From the NCBI RefSeq assembly GCF_003269425.1, contig NZ_CP030104.1:1793501-1857500 (forward strand): a stretch of DNA of 64,000 bases. The letters are read 5' to 3'. The notes under the pieces are model-generated. The model did not search any database and was not told the DNA's origin. It was given only the letters and a program-made list of their open reading frames with translations. The stretch's first letter is position 1. Each line of letters opens with the position of its first letter. The stretch is from Flagellimonas maritima (lineage in GTDB: Bacteria; Bacteroidota; Bacteroidia; Flavobacteriales; Flavobacteriaceae). Made by a program: the position numbers and the translations under genes. Of the stretch, positions 17,573 to 26,896 are shown piece by piece.

Positions 17573-18844
17573 TTACTTAGGTCGTTTTGAAATGAAATTC
17601 ACTAAAATAAAAATTATCAAAGCTGGTAATACCCAGCCCATATGAAATTGGCTTAAAGGAATCCATGGGGCAATCCCCGAAACGGATTCTCCCCACCCTA
17701 TACTTCCTAAAAAATCGGGAATACTAAATATAATCGTAGTTATGACAACCCCTTTAAAAACTTTTGAGGGAGCAAATTTTTCCGGGAGTACGTTCAATAG
17801 AATCAAAACAATCGTGATAGGGTAAATGAACATTAGTGCCGGTAGTGCCACGGCAATAATATAGTCTACGTTGAACTGCCCCATCAATATGCCAATAACG
17901 CAACCTAAAATAGCCGTAATTACGTAAGCCCGTTCCGAATTATTAAAGCGTCCCTTAATAAAATCTGCGGTACCCGTCACTATGCCCACGGCAGTAGTGA
18001 AACAGGCCAAACCCACCAAAATACTTAAAAATAGATTGGCCGTATTCCCTAAGGTTTTCGAACTGATGTTGCTTAGAAGAGCAGTGCGGGATATTTCAAC
18101 GTCAAAAGAATTATGGAACAAAGCACCTGTGACGATGAGTCCGGTATAAATTAAAAACAAACCTAGCCCAGCTAACCAACCAGCTTTTCTAATTACATTT
18201 TTTTTGGATTCGTAAGAAGCCTTGCTGTCTTTCAAATTGATGGAGATAATGATAACACCTCCTACAACTACGGCTCCTATGGCATCGAATGTTTGATAGC
18301 CTTCCAAAATGGCATGTGTAAACGGATTTGTGAATTCTGTTAAGCCAAAATCAAAATGCGCATTAAAAAGAGTTGTTCCAATAATAAGCAGTAGAATTAT
18401 AAGAATTGCTGGAGTAAGGAGTTTGCCGACAACGTCTAAAATCCTGGAACGGTTTACCACAAAAACATAGACCAGTGCAAAATAGATAATACTCGTTAGC
18501 AGATATGACGAATCCCATATGGGTTGAATGGCCATTTCGTGTGTCACGGATGCCGTTCGAGGGGAAGGTAATGTTATAGAAATGGCATATACTATATAAC
18601 AATATATAAGACTGAATGTTGGGGATACTTTTTTGGCAAAGTCGAACATGGTGCCCTGGAGTTTGGCATGTGCCAAAATTCCCAGAATAGGAATTAAAAC
18701 AGCAGAAAGACAGAAACCCAAAGCAACCAACCACCATAGGTTACCCGATTTAAATCCGAGTTGTGGTGGAAGAATCAGATTGCCTGCCCCAAAGAACAAA
18801 GAAAAAAGTGCAAACGCAGTTATTGCAATCGATTTTTTATTCAT
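17573..18844 (-). CDS. brnQ: Branched-chain amino acid carrier, BrnQ/LIVCS family
   Basis: Inner-membrane cation-coupled importer for Leu, Ile and Val. The 423-residue protein has about twelve hydrophobic helices. It starts with the family signature SIAITAFALFSLFFGAGNLILPPQLG and contains the typical SPRTASVTHEMA loop near residue 95 and FLSILVGLACFTTAVGIVTG near residue 280. The Na+ or H+ coupling cannot be decided. Upstream, 18845-19117 holds no gene I can support. Confidence 0.9.
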   Translation of the reverse strand: MNKKSIAITAFALFSLFFGAGNLILPPQLGFKSGNLWWLVALGFCLSAVLIPILGILAHAKLQGTMFDFAKKVSPTFSLIYCYIVYAISITLPSPRTASVTHEMAIQPIWDSSYLLTSIIYFALVYVFVVNRSRILDVVGKLLTPAILIILLLIIGTTLFNAHFDFGLTEFTNPFTHAILEGYQTFDAIGAVVVGGVIIISINLKDSKASYESKKNVIRKAGWLAGLGLFLIYTGLIVTGALFHNSFDVEISRTALLSNISSKTLGNTANLFLSILVGLACFTTAVGIVTGTADFIKGRFNNSERAYVITAILGCVIGILMGQFNVDYIIAVALPALMFIYPITIVLILLNVLPEKFAPSKVFKGVVITTIIFSIPDFLGSIGWGESVSGIAPWIPLSQFHMGWVLPALIIFILVNFISKRPK

Positions 18845-18938
18845 TTATTGTTAATAATTTCTTTGTTAAGGTAAATTAAAAAACTATATTTAAGCAATGC
18901 ATTTTGACCTCTGAAAACAACAATTTGTCGATAATTAC

Positions 18939-18952
18939 GCATTTCATCGAAA
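18939..18952. promoter_or_regulatory. Shared 14-base motif, copy 1
   Basis: GCATTTCATCGAAA occurs here in the brnQ/zinc-ribbon intergenic region and again, identically, at 35543-35556 upstream of the secreted protease. A TCGATAA lies nearby at both places. It may be a regulator-binding site. Confidence 0.35.
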
Positions 18953-19117
18953 AAAACCTCTCTGAAACAAGTCCATATAATAAAAAGTTATTAACAGGCG
19001 TTCCTAAAGTAAATGTTCATTCAAAATTCAAGTATATAAAATAAAATTACAGTAAATAGTTTTTGCGTTTTTCGATTCCCAAATCGTACTAATGCTCTCC
19101 CAAACAAAACCAAGCTT

Positions 19118-19372
19118 ATGAATAGATCTACTACCCACCATGGCAAAAAATTTTCTTCTTTTTTCTGTAACCTGTTCGGACATCATTATATAGTTTCCAA
19201 AAAGGTTACACAACACATCAAAGAGTACAAATGCTCTCATTGTCAAAAACAAGTTACTACGGACGTAAGTGGTAAACTATCAGAATTGACTCCACAAATG
19301 CAAGAGATCAACAGTACTTTAGAAGATATGTATCGTAAAAGACATAATAGACAAGTTCCTCAAGTAGCTTAA
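19118..19372 (+). CDS. Small zinc-ribbon-like protein
   Basis: An 84-residue soluble protein. SSFFCNLFGHHYIVSKKV supplies a Cys and a His pair. YKCSHCQKQVTTD supplies a CxxC pair, so a four-ligand zinc ribbon can be assembled. The second half (LSELTPQMQEINSTLEDMYRKRHNR) is a predicted amphipathic helix. The layout is reminiscent of small DUF1660-like zinc ribbons but I cannot assign it firmly. It has long non-coding flanks on its upstream side and no operon partner. Confidence 0.65.
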   Translation: MNRSTTHHGKKFSSFFCNLFGHHYIVSKKVTQHIKEYKCSHCQKQVTTDVSGKLSELTPQMQEINSTLEDMYRKRHNRQVPQVA

Positions 19373-19496
19373 TTTACAGTATACTTTAGATAGCATAATT
19401 TCGAAGGTTTATTCCCGGAAATTAAGAAAGCGTTTTGTCTATTCAGTCGCGTGCCCCAAGACCGTTTAGCAAGAAATGTTCTTGTTTTCGGGTTTT

Positions 19497-20543
19497 TTAT
19501 GGATTAAAAGAGTTCCATCCTTGTGCCGATACCGGAATCTTTGTGTCACCCCTTGTAATTAAATGCGCCCCTTCTCCTTTGTCCGTAATATGTCCTATAA
19601 CGGTCAAGTTCGGATTGCCCTTTATCTTTGGAAAATCAGACTGATCGATCGTAAATAATAACTCGTAGTCCTCACCTCCACTCAAGGCAATCGTGGTAAC
19701 ATCCATTTTAAACTCTTCCGAGGTCGACATGACTGTAGGATCTAAAGGAATTTTATCTTCAAAAAGATTGCAACCTGTACTGCTTTGTTCGCACAAATGT
19801 AGAATCTCAGAAGATAATCCATCGCTGATATCGATCATGGCAGTTGGTTTAACATCAAGCTTTTGAAGTAGCGCTACAATATCCTTTCTGGCTTCTGGCT
19901 TTAATTGCCGCTCAACGATATAAGAATAAGGCTCTAAATCTGGCTGATTGTTGGGGTTTACTTTAAAGACTTCCTTTTCACGTTCCAACACTTGGAGTCC
20001 TAGATAAGCTCCGCCAAGGTCGCCACTGACCACTAATAGATCATTTGGTTTTGAACCACTTCGAGGTACTATTTCGTTTTCTTCGGCAATACCAATAGCT
20101 GTAATACTAATAAGCATTCCAGTTGTTGAAGATGTAGTATCTCCTCCAACTAAATCCACATTGTACATCTTACATGCCATAGCTACTCCCTCATAAAATT
20201 CTTCCAAGGCTTCAAGGGGAAACCTATTGGAAACCGCTATTGAAACTGTAATTTGAGTTGCATTTGCATTCATGGCATAGATATCGGAAAGATTAACGAT
20301 GACCGATTTATAGCCCAAATGCTTCAACGGCATGTAGCTGAGGTCAAAATGAATGCCTTCCACAAGCATATCTGTAGTGATTATTGTCTTTTTCCCTTTG
20401 AAATCAAGAACGGCGGCATCATCGCCTATTCCCAGAACAGATGAGTCATGGTTCAATTTAAAATTTTGGGTAAGATGTTTTATCAGCCCAAACTCTCCCA
20501 AATTTTCCAGTGTTGTTCTTTGAGGATTTTTATCTTCTAGCAT
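19497..20543 (-). CDS. thiL: Thiamine-monophosphate kinase
   Basis: Phosphorylates thiamine monophosphate to the active cofactor thiamine pyrophosphate using ATP, in the cytosol. The AIRS-type N-domain shows LGIGDDAAVLDF near residue 40, TTDMLVEGIHFDLSYMP, and VGGDTTSSTTG. The C-domain shows MIDISDGLSSEILHLC and ALSGGEDYELLFTI. Length of 348 is normal. No TPP riboswitch was recognised upstream and no other thi genes are nearby. Confidence 0.93.
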   Translation of the reverse strand: MLEDKNPQRTTLENLGEFGLIKHLTQNFKLNHDSSVLGIGDDAAVLDFKGKKTIITTDMLVEGIHFDLSYMPLKHLGYKSVIVNLSDIYAMNANATQITVSIAVSNRFPLEALEEFYEGVAMACKMYNVDLVGGDTTSSTTGMLISITAIGIAEENEIVPRSGSKPNDLLVVSGDLGGAYLGLQVLEREKEVFKVNPNNQPDLEPYSYIVERQLKPEARKDIVALLQKLDVKPTAMIDISDGLSSEILHLCEQSSTGCNLFEDKIPLDPTVMSTSEEFKMDVTTIALSGGEDYELLFTIDQSDFPKIKGNPNLTVIGHITDKGEGAHLITRGDTKIPVSAQGWNSFNP

Positions 20544-20606
20544 CTTGCAAAAATAAAAGGATAATTATAAATCGTATCTTTAAAATAAACTTAATAGCAC
20601 TCTTGA

Positions 20607-21872
20607 ATGCTGAAACATTCTTTATTCTTAGTACTCGTAGGAGTCTTTCTTTTTGGATGTTCCGGGGATGATCCTGAAAATCCCGATACAAACAATGATG
20701 GAGGTGGTGAACAGGCCGATTCGGAAATCGGTACTGGAGCAGTTGCAGTATCTTTTTCGCTATGTGAAAGCGGTCGAGCATCAAACTTTCCTTGCAATGG
20801 ATATGATCTTTTGTTTCAAATGGACCTGTCTGCGTTTTCTGCAACTTCGGCAAATGATATTTGGGGGTGGACGGACACAGCGAACAATAGGGAGTATGCT
20901 TTGATTGGATTGGACAATGGAACAGCCTTTGTGGATATTACCAACAGTCAAAATCCTGTGTACTTAGGTAAACTTTTGACCGCAACATCAGCCAGTTTTT
21001 GGAGGGATGTAAAGGTATATGGTGATTACGTTTTTATAGTTGCCGAAGCGCCAAATCATGGCATGCAAGTTTTTGACTTAAAAAAATTGAGAAATGTTGA
21101 AAATCCGCCCCAAGTTTTTGTGGCCGATGCCAGATATACCGGAATAGGAAATGCACACAATATTGTAATCAATGAAGATTTAGGATTTGCTTATCCAGTG
21201 GGTACGGCAAGAAACGATGCATTTAACGGGGGAGTTCATTTTATTGATATTCAAAACCCCACAAATCCCCAAGGAGTCGGGGGATATGGTACAAATGGTT
21301 ATACGCATGATGCGCAGGTAGTAACCTATTCAGGACCGGATATGGACTATACGGGACGTGAGATTTTTATCGGTGCAAACGAGAATCAAATTGCGATTGT
21401 GGATATAACGGACAAATCCAATCCTATTGAGATAGAAACACTTGTGTATGGAAATTTGGCGTATACCCACCAAGGTTGGTTTACAGAAGACCAGCGTTAT
21501 TTTATTTTAGGTGACGAATTGGACGAAGTGGATTTTGGTTTCAACTCTAGAACACTGGTTTTTGATATGAACGATTTGGACAACCCTTTACTTCATACAA
21601 CCTACTCGGGACCTACAAGTGCCATTGATCACAATGGATATGTACTGGATGATGAATTTTTCCTGGCCAATTATACGGCAGGAATGCGTGTTTTGGATAT
21701 TTCCGATATTGAAAATGAGAATATTTCTGAAAAAGCTTTTTTTGATACATACCCTGCCGGTAACGTTACGGGATTTAATGGGACCTGGAGTGTTTACCCC
21801 TATTTTGAAAGTGGAAAAATCTTGATTAGTGATATTAATTCTGGATTGTTCGTTGTCCAAAAGTCAAACTGA
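20607..21872 (+). CDS. Choice-of-anchor B family lipoprotein (LVIVD repeats)
   Basis: Surface or periplasmic lipoprotein of 421 residues with lipobox FLFGC (Cys 18) and an acidic, Asn-rich linker. The body is made of blade-like repeats such as ALIGLDNGTAFVDITNSQNP, VHFIDIQNPTNPQ, IAIVDITDKSNPIEI and MRVLDISDIENENI, i.e. LVIVD-type propeller repeats. HNIVINEDLGFAYPVGT is the usual family segment. These proteins are common in marine Bacteroidota; no enzymatic role is established. It is followed after 8 bases by another repeat lipoprotein and is probably co-transcribed with it. Confidence 0.75.
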   Translation: MLKHSLFLVLVGVFLFGCSGDDPENPDTNNDGGGEQADSEIGTGAVAVSFSLCESGRASNFPCNGYDLLFQMDLSAFSATSANDIWGWTDTANNREYALIGLDNGTAFVDITNSQNPVYLGKLLTATSASFWRDVKVYGDYVFIVAEAPNHGMQVFDLKKLRNVENPPQVFVADARYTGIGNAHNIVINEDLGFAYPVGTARNDAFNGGVHFIDIQNPTNPQGVGGYGTNGYTHDAQVVTYSGPDMDYTGREIFIGANENQIAIVDITDKSNPIEIETLVYGNLAYTHQGWFTEDQRYFILGDELDEVDFGFNSRTLVFDMNDLDNPLLHTTYSGPTSAIDHNGYVLDDEFFLANYTAGMRVLDISDIENENISEKAFFDTYPAGNVTGFNGTWSVYPYFESGKILISDINSGLFVVQKSN

Positions 21873-21880
21873 TCCAGATT

Positions 21881-23221
21881 ATGAAAAAGGTTTTTATACT
21901 TATTTTTTTATTTATGTATTTCTCATGCAATGATGACGATTCCCAATCAGGTTCAAATCAAAAAAATTCCTTTAAAGGAGAGGTTGATTGGATAAGAAAT
22001 TTTGGCGGTTCAGGAGATGAGACGGCCCAAGCAGTTATCCAAACATCAGATGGGGGATTTGCTGTTTTGGGATACACCAATAGCATGGATGGGGAGTTAA
22101 CGGGTAAAGATACTCCTGTCAATGATTATTGGCTAGTTAAATTGGATGCTAATGGAGATATGCAGTGGAACAAAACTTACGGGGGCAGTAAAGACGATAG
22201 AGGACAGTCCATAATACAAACTACAGATGGAGGTTATGCCATTGTTGGTTATGCTATGAGCGATGATGGTGATGGAAGTAATAATGAGGGTTTTCATGAC
22301 AATTGGATAGTACGTCTGGATGCTTTAGGAAATATTCTTTGGGAGAAAAGTTTCGGTTTTTCTGGTCACGACCATTCTTATGACGTAGTAGAAACTTCTG
22401 ATGGGGGATTTTTCTTTGCAGGTTTTTTAGATGTTACGCAATCTGAAGGAGCTGGGAATTTTGGTAAAGGAACTTACTTGACCCGGCATGGCGTTGGTGA
22501 ATTTTGGGGAACTAAATTGGATGAGTCCGGGAATTTGGAATGGCGTAGATACTTTGGGGGCACCAACAATGATCGCGCGCATGGTGCAGTACAGGCAGAT
22601 GATGGTGGTTTTGTTATGGCCGGTTTCTCTGAAAGTGATGATTTTGATATATCCAATACAAAAGGAAGTTATGATTTTTGGGTAGTTAAGGTAGATGAAA
22701 CCGGAACTATGCTTTGGGAAAAATCATTTGGCGGTTCGGGAATCGAAATTTCCTATGATATTACCAAAACCAGGGACGGAGGGTACGCAATTATAGGGAA
22801 TACCTTTAGTTCAGATCTAGACGTTTCCAAGAATAATGGCGAATCGGACGTTTGGCTTATAAAAATTGATAATGACGGAAATTTAGTATGGGAGAAAACA
22901 TTTGGAGGCTCTGGATTTGATGCTGCAAGAGGGATAAAAACAACCTTGGATGGGGGCTTTATTATTGCAGGGAATTCTAAAAGTACTGATGGCATTATTG
23001 AAGAAAACAGGGGGGAAAATGATTTTTGGGTAATAAAGACAGATGCTTATGGAAATTTGGAGTATCAGCAAACATTTGGCGGCTCAGATTTGGATTTTGG
23101 ATTTGATGCTCTGGAAACGTCCAACGGAAACATTCTTCTGGTAGGTGAAACTACAAGCAAAGATTTAATGGGAATTGATCATAAAGGTGGAGTCGATTTG
23201 ATTATAATCTATATAAGATAA
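21881..23221 (+). CDS. Repeat-propeller lipoprotein (FGGSxxD / DGGFxxxG repeats)
   Basis: Lipoprotein of 446 residues with lipobox YFSC (Cys 16). The mature part is seven tandem ~55-residue units, each opening with FGGSGxD-type turns (FGGSGDE, YGGSKDD, FGFSGHD, FGGTNND, FGGSGIE, FGGSGFD, FGGSDLD). Each unit continues with xxTxDGGFxxxGxTxS and closes with WxxKxDxxGNxxWxKxF. Seven units imply a seven-bladed beta-propeller closed on itself. Binding partner unknown. It follows the LVIVD lipoprotein by 8 bases. Confidence 0.7.
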   Translation: MKKVFILIFLFMYFSCNDDDSQSGSNQKNSFKGEVDWIRNFGGSGDETAQAVIQTSDGGFAVLGYTNSMDGELTGKDTPVNDYWLVKLDANGDMQWNKTYGGSKDDRGQSIIQTTDGGYAIVGYAMSDDGDGSNNEGFHDNWIVRLDALGNILWEKSFGFSGHDHSYDVVETSDGGFFFAGFLDVTQSEGAGNFGKGTYLTRHGVGEFWGTKLDESGNLEWRRYFGGTNNDRAHGAVQADDGGFVMAGFSESDDFDISNTKGSYDFWVVKVDETGTMLWEKSFGGSGIEISYDITKTRDGGYAIIGNTFSSDLDVSKNNGESDVWLIKIDNDGNLVWEKTFGGSGFDAARGIKTTLDGGFIIAGNSKSTDGIIEENRGENDFWVIKTDAYGNLEYQQTFGGSDLDFGFDALETSNGNILLVGETTSKDLMGIDHKGGVDLIIIYIR

Positions 23222-23296
23222 TGATTCCACTATATAAGCACTGGGTTTTATAATTTGTGGCTTTATTTTGTTTATAAATACTAAAACCAAATAATT

Positions 23297-23509
23297 ATGA
23301 GAAAATTATTCTTATTAATACCAGTTTTAATGCTTTCCTTGAGCACATTTACTTCGTGCAGGGAAACGAAGGAAAAAACTGTAGTTATTGAAAAAGAAGC
23401 GGAAAAGGAAGAAGAAAAGGGGATACTTGAAAGAGCAGGTGAAAAGGCTGATGAAGAAGTAAATGAAGAAGTGGACGAAGCAATAGACAATATTGGTGAC
23501 GACAATTAA
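23297..23509 (+). CDS. Short acidic lipoprotein
   Basis: A 70-residue lipoprotein: signal RKLFLLIPVLMLSLSTFTSC with Cys 21 as the likely lipidated residue. The remaining ~49 residues are almost entirely Glu, Lys, Asp and Ala (EKEAEKEEEKGILERAGEKA), probably a helical or disordered tail. No family recognised beyond generic envelope lipoproteins. A strong terminator follows. Confidence 0.7.
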   Translation: MRKLFLLIPVLMLSLSTFTSCRETKEKTVVIEKEAEKEEEKGILERAGEKADEEVNEEVDEAIDNIGDDN

Positions 23510-23534
23510 ACACCAGCTTTTTAGTACCAATACA

Positions 23535-23572
23535 AACGACCACTGATTTAAAATCAATGGTCGTTTTTTTTA
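23535..23572 (+). terminator. Rho-independent terminator
   Basis: AACGACCACTGATTT and AAATCAATGGTCGTT form a long stem followed by a run of T. It ends the transcript of the acidic lipoprotein and separates it from the suf operon. Confidence 0.85.
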
Positions 23573-23640
23573 TAGGCAAAGTCTATGGTATCATTCGTTA
23601 TTATAATGTTAGGAATTATGATAAAACCCTCCTTATAGGC

Positions 23641-23648
23641 TATATTTG
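23641..23648 (+). promoter_or_regulatory. Candidate -7 element of the suf operon
   Basis: TATATTTG matches TAnnTTTG, 30 bases before the sufA start. The -33 region is weak (TTATG near 23616). Confidence 0.4.
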
Positions 23649-23677
23649 TATGCTATTTAGAATAAATCCAAGTAAGA

Positions 23678-24007
23678 ATGATTAAAGTTTCGGAAACAGC
23701 AAAACAAAAAGTAGTGGCTTTAATGACCGAAGAAGGTTTTGATGCCACTGATGATTTTGTTCGTGTGGGTGTAAAAAGCGGTGGATGCAGTGGGTTGTCC
23801 TACGAACTGACCTTTGACAAAAACATAGCTGAGACCGATAAGGTTTTTGAGGATAATTCAGTACGTATTATAGTTGATAAGAAAAGCTTTTTGTATTTAG
23901 TGGGTACAACTTTGGAATATTCAGGGGGACTTAATGGAAAAGGCTTTGTTTTTAACAATCCGAATGCCCAGAGGACTTGTGGTTGTGGGGAAAGTTTTTC
24001 TTTATAA
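23678..24007 (+). CDS. sufA: A-type iron-sulfur carrier (SufA/IscA/ErpA family)
   Basis: Accepts Fe-S clusters from the SufBCD scaffold and hands them to apo-proteins. The 109-residue protein carries the three conserved cysteines: Cys 37 in SGGCSGLSY and Cys 102 and 104 in TCGCGESFSL. VSETAKQKVVALM at the start and VDKKSFLYLVGTTLEY in the middle are family features. It opens the suf operon. Confidence 0.92.
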   Translation: MIKVSETAKQKVVALMTEEGFDATDDFVRVGVKSGGCSGLSYELTFDKNIAETDKVFEDNSVRIIVDKKSFLYLVGTTLEYSGGLNGKGFVFNNPNAQRTCGCGESFSL

Positions 24008-24035
24008 TGGAAGTAAAAAAATTACAAAAAGAAAC

Positions 24036-24070
24036 GAGTAAAGAGAGAAGAGTTAAAAAGTTAAGATTAA
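24036..24070. repeat. Degenerate heptamer array before four-helix-bundle gene
   Basis: GAGTAAA, GAGAGAA, GAGTTAA, AAAGTTA and AGATTAA run in 7-base register up to the start codon at 24071. A T-rich counterpart (CTTTTTA, ACTTTTT) lies after the gene near 24451-24464, in opposite orientation. Confidence 0.45.
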
Positions 24071-24437
24071 ATGTATAAATCGTTCGAAGATTTAGATGTT
24101 TATAAAACGGCCATAAAGTTTACAGGTAAGATTTATAGATTATTGGATAAGAATCCTTTGAAAAAAGATTTTGCAATGGTAGACCAATTAAGAAGAGCAA
24201 CTATTTCAATTTTAAATAATATTTCTGAAGGATTTGAAAGAGAAACAGATAAAGAATTAGTTAGGTTCCTTTATTTTTCAAAGGGTTCGGCTGGAGAGGT
24301 AAGGAATCTTTTCAATTTAATGAACGAGATTGGTTACTTTGAGGAAAATGGAGTTAATAGAATATAGAGAGGAAGTTTTGAATATTTCAAGACAACTTGC
24401 TAATTATATCAAGTTTGTTAAAAAGAGGATTGTTTAA
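24071..24437 (+). pseudogene. Frameshifted four-helix-bundle protein (S23/IVP family)
   Basis: Member of the four-helix-bundle family (TIGR02436, related to ORFs in 23S rRNA intervening sequences); function unknown. The intact frame gives YKSFEDLDVYKTAIKFTGKI, DQLRRATISILNNISEGFER and ELVRFLYFSKGSAGEVRNLF, then stops early at residue 98. The missing last helix (ELIEYREEVLNISRQLANYI followed by KFVKKRIV) is present immediately after in the next frame and ends with TAA at 24435-24437. One extra base, probably in the GGAAAA run near 24345, explains this. The gene sits between sufA and sufB. Confidence 0.75.
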
Positions 24438-24478
24438 TTCTATTCGTTTCCTTTTTAACTTTTTTACTAGATTAAGAC

Positions 24479-25924
24479 ATGGCTTACACAGAAGAGGAAT
24501 TAAAGAAAGAACTGGAAACCAAGGAATATGAGTACGGTTTCTATACAGATATCGAGTCTGATACTTTTCCAAAAGGGTTGAGTGAAGATATTGTACGAGC
24601 GATTTCCAAAAAGAAGAATGAACCGCAATGGATGACCGATTGGCGATTGGATGCGTATCGTGTTTGGGAACAAATGAAAGAACCGGAATGGGCGAACGTC
24701 AACTATGAAAAACCTGATTTTCAGGAAATTTCATATTACTCTGCTCCAAAAAAAGCAGACCCCAACAAATCTTTGGATGATGTTGACCCCGAGTTATTGG
24801 AAATGTACAGAAAGCTTGGAATTTCCGTTGATGAACAAAAGAAATTACAGAACGTCGCCGTAGATATTGTAGTGGACTCTGTTTCTGTTGCAACAACCTT
24901 CAAAAAAACATTGGCAGAAAAGGGAATTATTTTTATGCCCATTTCCGAAGCCATTCAAGAACATCCAGAATTGGTCAAAAAATATATGGGCACCGTTGTC
25001 CCCAAAACTGATAATTTTTACGCTGCTTTAAATTCTGCGGTATTTACAGATGGGTCTTTCTGCTATATACCAAAAGGCGTAAGATGTCCAATGGAATTAT
25101 CTACCTATTTCAGAATCAATGAAGGAGGTACTGGCCAGTTTGAACGGACATTGGTTATTGCAGATGAAAGCAGTTATGTAAGTTATTTGGAAGGTTGTAC
25201 TGCACCATCACGCGATGAAAATCAATTGCATGCCGCAGTTGTGGAACTCATTGCACTGGATGATGCTGAAATTAAATATTCTACGGTTCAAAATTGGTAC
25301 CCCGGAAATAAAGAAGGAAAAGGAGGAGTATACAATTTTGTTACAAAAAGAGGCATATGCGAGAACAATTCCAAAATTTCCTGGACCCAAGTGGAAACCG
25401 GTTCAGCAGTAACTTGGAAATACCCTTCATGTATTTTAAAGGGGAATAATTCAGTAGGAGAATTCTATTCCATTGCGGTAACCAATAATTTTCAGCAAGC
25501 GGATACAGGCACAAAAATGGTCCATTTGGGAAAAAACACCAAGAGCACAATTATTTCCAAGGGGATTTCTGCCGGTCAATCGCAAAATAGTTATCGTGGA
25601 TTGGTTCAAGTGAACAGTAGGGCAGAAAATGCCAGAAACTTTTCGCAATGCGATTCTCTATTGATGGGTAATCGCTGTGGCGCACATACCTTCCCATATA
25701 TTGAGGCAAAAAACAAAACAGCCCAGATAGAGCATGAAGCAACTACCAGCAAGATCGGCGAAGACCAAATCTTCTATTGTAACCAACGTGGAATTGATAC
25801 AGAAAAAGCAATTGCACTGATCGTAAATGGTTTTAGCAAAGAAGTCTTGAACAAATTGCCTATGGAATTTGCAGTTGAAGCTCAAAAATTATTGGAAATA
25901 AGCCTTGAAGGGTCTGTTGGATAA
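24479..25924 (+). CDS. sufB: Fe-S cluster scaffold subunit SufB
   Basis: Core scaffold of the SufBC2D complex on which clusters are assembled from SufS/SufE sulfur. The 481-residue protein has the family N-terminus ([17 protein letters not shown]) and the beta-helix body ([40 protein letters not shown]). The C-terminal section has [37 protein letters not shown] and a Cys in FYCNQRGI for sulfur handling. Normal length, intact. Confidence 0.96.
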   Translation: MAYTEEELKKELETKEYEYGFYTDIESDTFPKGLSEDIVRAISKKKNEPQWMTDWRLDAYRVWEQMKEPEWANVNYEKPDFQEISYYSAPKKADPNKSLDDVDPELLEMYRKLGISVDEQKKLQNVAVDIVVDSVSVATTFKKTLAEKGIIFMPISEAIQEHPELVKKYMGTVVPKTDNFYAALNSAVFTDGSFCYIPKGVRCPMELSTYFRINEGGTGQFERTLVIADESSYVSYLEGCTAPSRDENQLHAAVVELIALDDAEIKYSTVQNWYPGNKEGKGGVYNFVTKRGICENNSKISWTQVETGSAVTWKYPSCILKGNNSVGEFYSIAVTNNFQQADTGTKMVHLGKNTKSTIISKGISAGQSQNSYRGLVQVNSRAENARNFSQCDSLLMGNRCGAHTFPYIEAKNKTAQIEHEATTSKIGEDQIFYCNQRGIDTEKAIALIVNGFSKEVLNKLPMEFAVEAQKLLEISLEGSVG

Positions 25925-25940
25925 TAATTTAATAACGTTC

Positions 25941-25961
25941 CCCTCGAGCGTAGTCGAGAGG
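25941..25961. repeat. REP-like palindrome, single copy
   Basis: CCCTCGAGCGTAGTCGAGAGG forms a CTCGA...TCGAG stem-loop between sufB and the MBL-fold lipoprotein. It is the same family as the palindromes at 30848-30920 and 54239-54305. Confidence 0.7.
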
Positions 25962-26003
25962 ACATTAAATTTTATCGGCCGTCCTCAAACTGATATTTGA
26001 AAG

Positions 26004-26879
26004 ATGAAAAAAATAATACTATTTATATTGACATTTGCAGTAATCAGTTGCAAACAAGAAAAAAAGGAAGCTAAACCTGAAGAAGGTAAAGTAGAAGAAG
26101 TTTCAAAGCCAGAACTTAAACTTTATACTTTTAGCGGAGGCACCGTAATTGCCAATAAATTGGAACTGTTTTCCCAAGATACTACGTACACAGGTCAATC
26201 CAAAGAATTTGCAGATGCTTTTTACGTAGTGAGCCATCCCAAAGGTAACCTGATGTGGGATGCCGGCCTTCCAGAATCTTTGGTTGGTTTGGAAGAACCT
26301 TTTACAGACCCTAGTGGCGCTTTTACCGTTTCAAGAAAGGATTCAGTAACCAATCAATTGTCACGTATTGGAATGAAAGTTGACGATATTGATTATATAG
26401 CCCTTTCCCATACACACTTTGACCATTCGGGTCATGCAAATGTTTTTAATAGATCAACTTGGTTGGTTCAAGAAGCGGAGTACGATTTTATAACGAGCGA
26501 AGAAGTTCAACAGAACAACCCCGATAACTACAATGCCATAAAAGAACTTCAAAAAACAAAAAAACTAAATGGCGATTTTGATGTGTTTGAAGATGGTAGT
26601 GTGATTATAAAATCAATGCCGGGCCATACACCGGGCCATCAAGTACTTTATTTGGATTTGAGCGAACACGGACCATTACTGCTCTCTGGCGATATGTATC
26701 ATTTTTATGAGAACCGTACTCATAAGAGAGTGCCCAGTTTCAATTTTGACGTTGAACAAACAAGGGCCAGTATGGAAATTTTTGAGGACTTTGCAGAAGA
26801 AAATGGAGCAACAGTATACCTACAACACGCCAAAGGTGACTTTGAGAAATTACCCAAAGCACCCAAATTTTTAAAATAA
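26004..26879 (+). CDS. MBL-fold lipoprotein, N-acyl-homoserine-lactonase-like
   Basis: Metallo-beta-lactamase-fold hydrolase with a lipoprotein signal (KKIILFILTFAVISC, Cys 16), so it is exported. The di-zinc motif is SHTHFDHSGH. Further ligands are expected in MPGHTPGHQVLYLD (His), SGDMYHF (Asp) and YLQHAKGDF (His). The arrangement matches the AttM/AiiA-type lactonase subfamily, but substrate range in this subfamily is broad and lactonase activity is only a guess. It lies between sufB and sufC in the same direction, which is a strange place for an exported enzyme. Confidence 0.75.
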   Translation: MKKIILFILTFAVISCKQEKKEAKPEEGKVEEVSKPELKLYTFSGGTVIANKLELFSQDTTYTGQSKEFADAFYVVSHPKGNLMWDAGLPESLVGLEEPFTDPSGAFTVSRKDSVTNQLSRIGMKVDDIDYIALSHTHFDHSGHANVFNRSTWLVQEAEYDFITSEEVQQNNPDNYNAIKELQKTKKLNGDFDVFEDGSVIIKSMPGHTPGHQVLYLDLSEHGPLLLSGDMYHFYENRTHKRVPSFNFDVEQTRASMEIFEDFAEENGATVYLQHAKGDFEKLPKAPKFLK

Positions 26880-26896
26880 TATTGAATTAAAATAGA

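Noticed and set aside
20544..20606. TPP riboswitch ahead of thiL
   Set aside because: The upstream gap is only 63 bases and lacks the conserved TPP-aptamer sequences.
24002..24073. Short ORF starting ATG GAA GTA after sufA
   Set aside because: Lys/Arg-rich 23-codon frame that mostly translates the heptamer array; no support as a gene.
26004..26879. Quorum-quenching operon
   Set aside because: Single MBL-fold gene, no LuxI/LuxR-type genes nearby, and substrate in this subfamily cannot be read from sequence.
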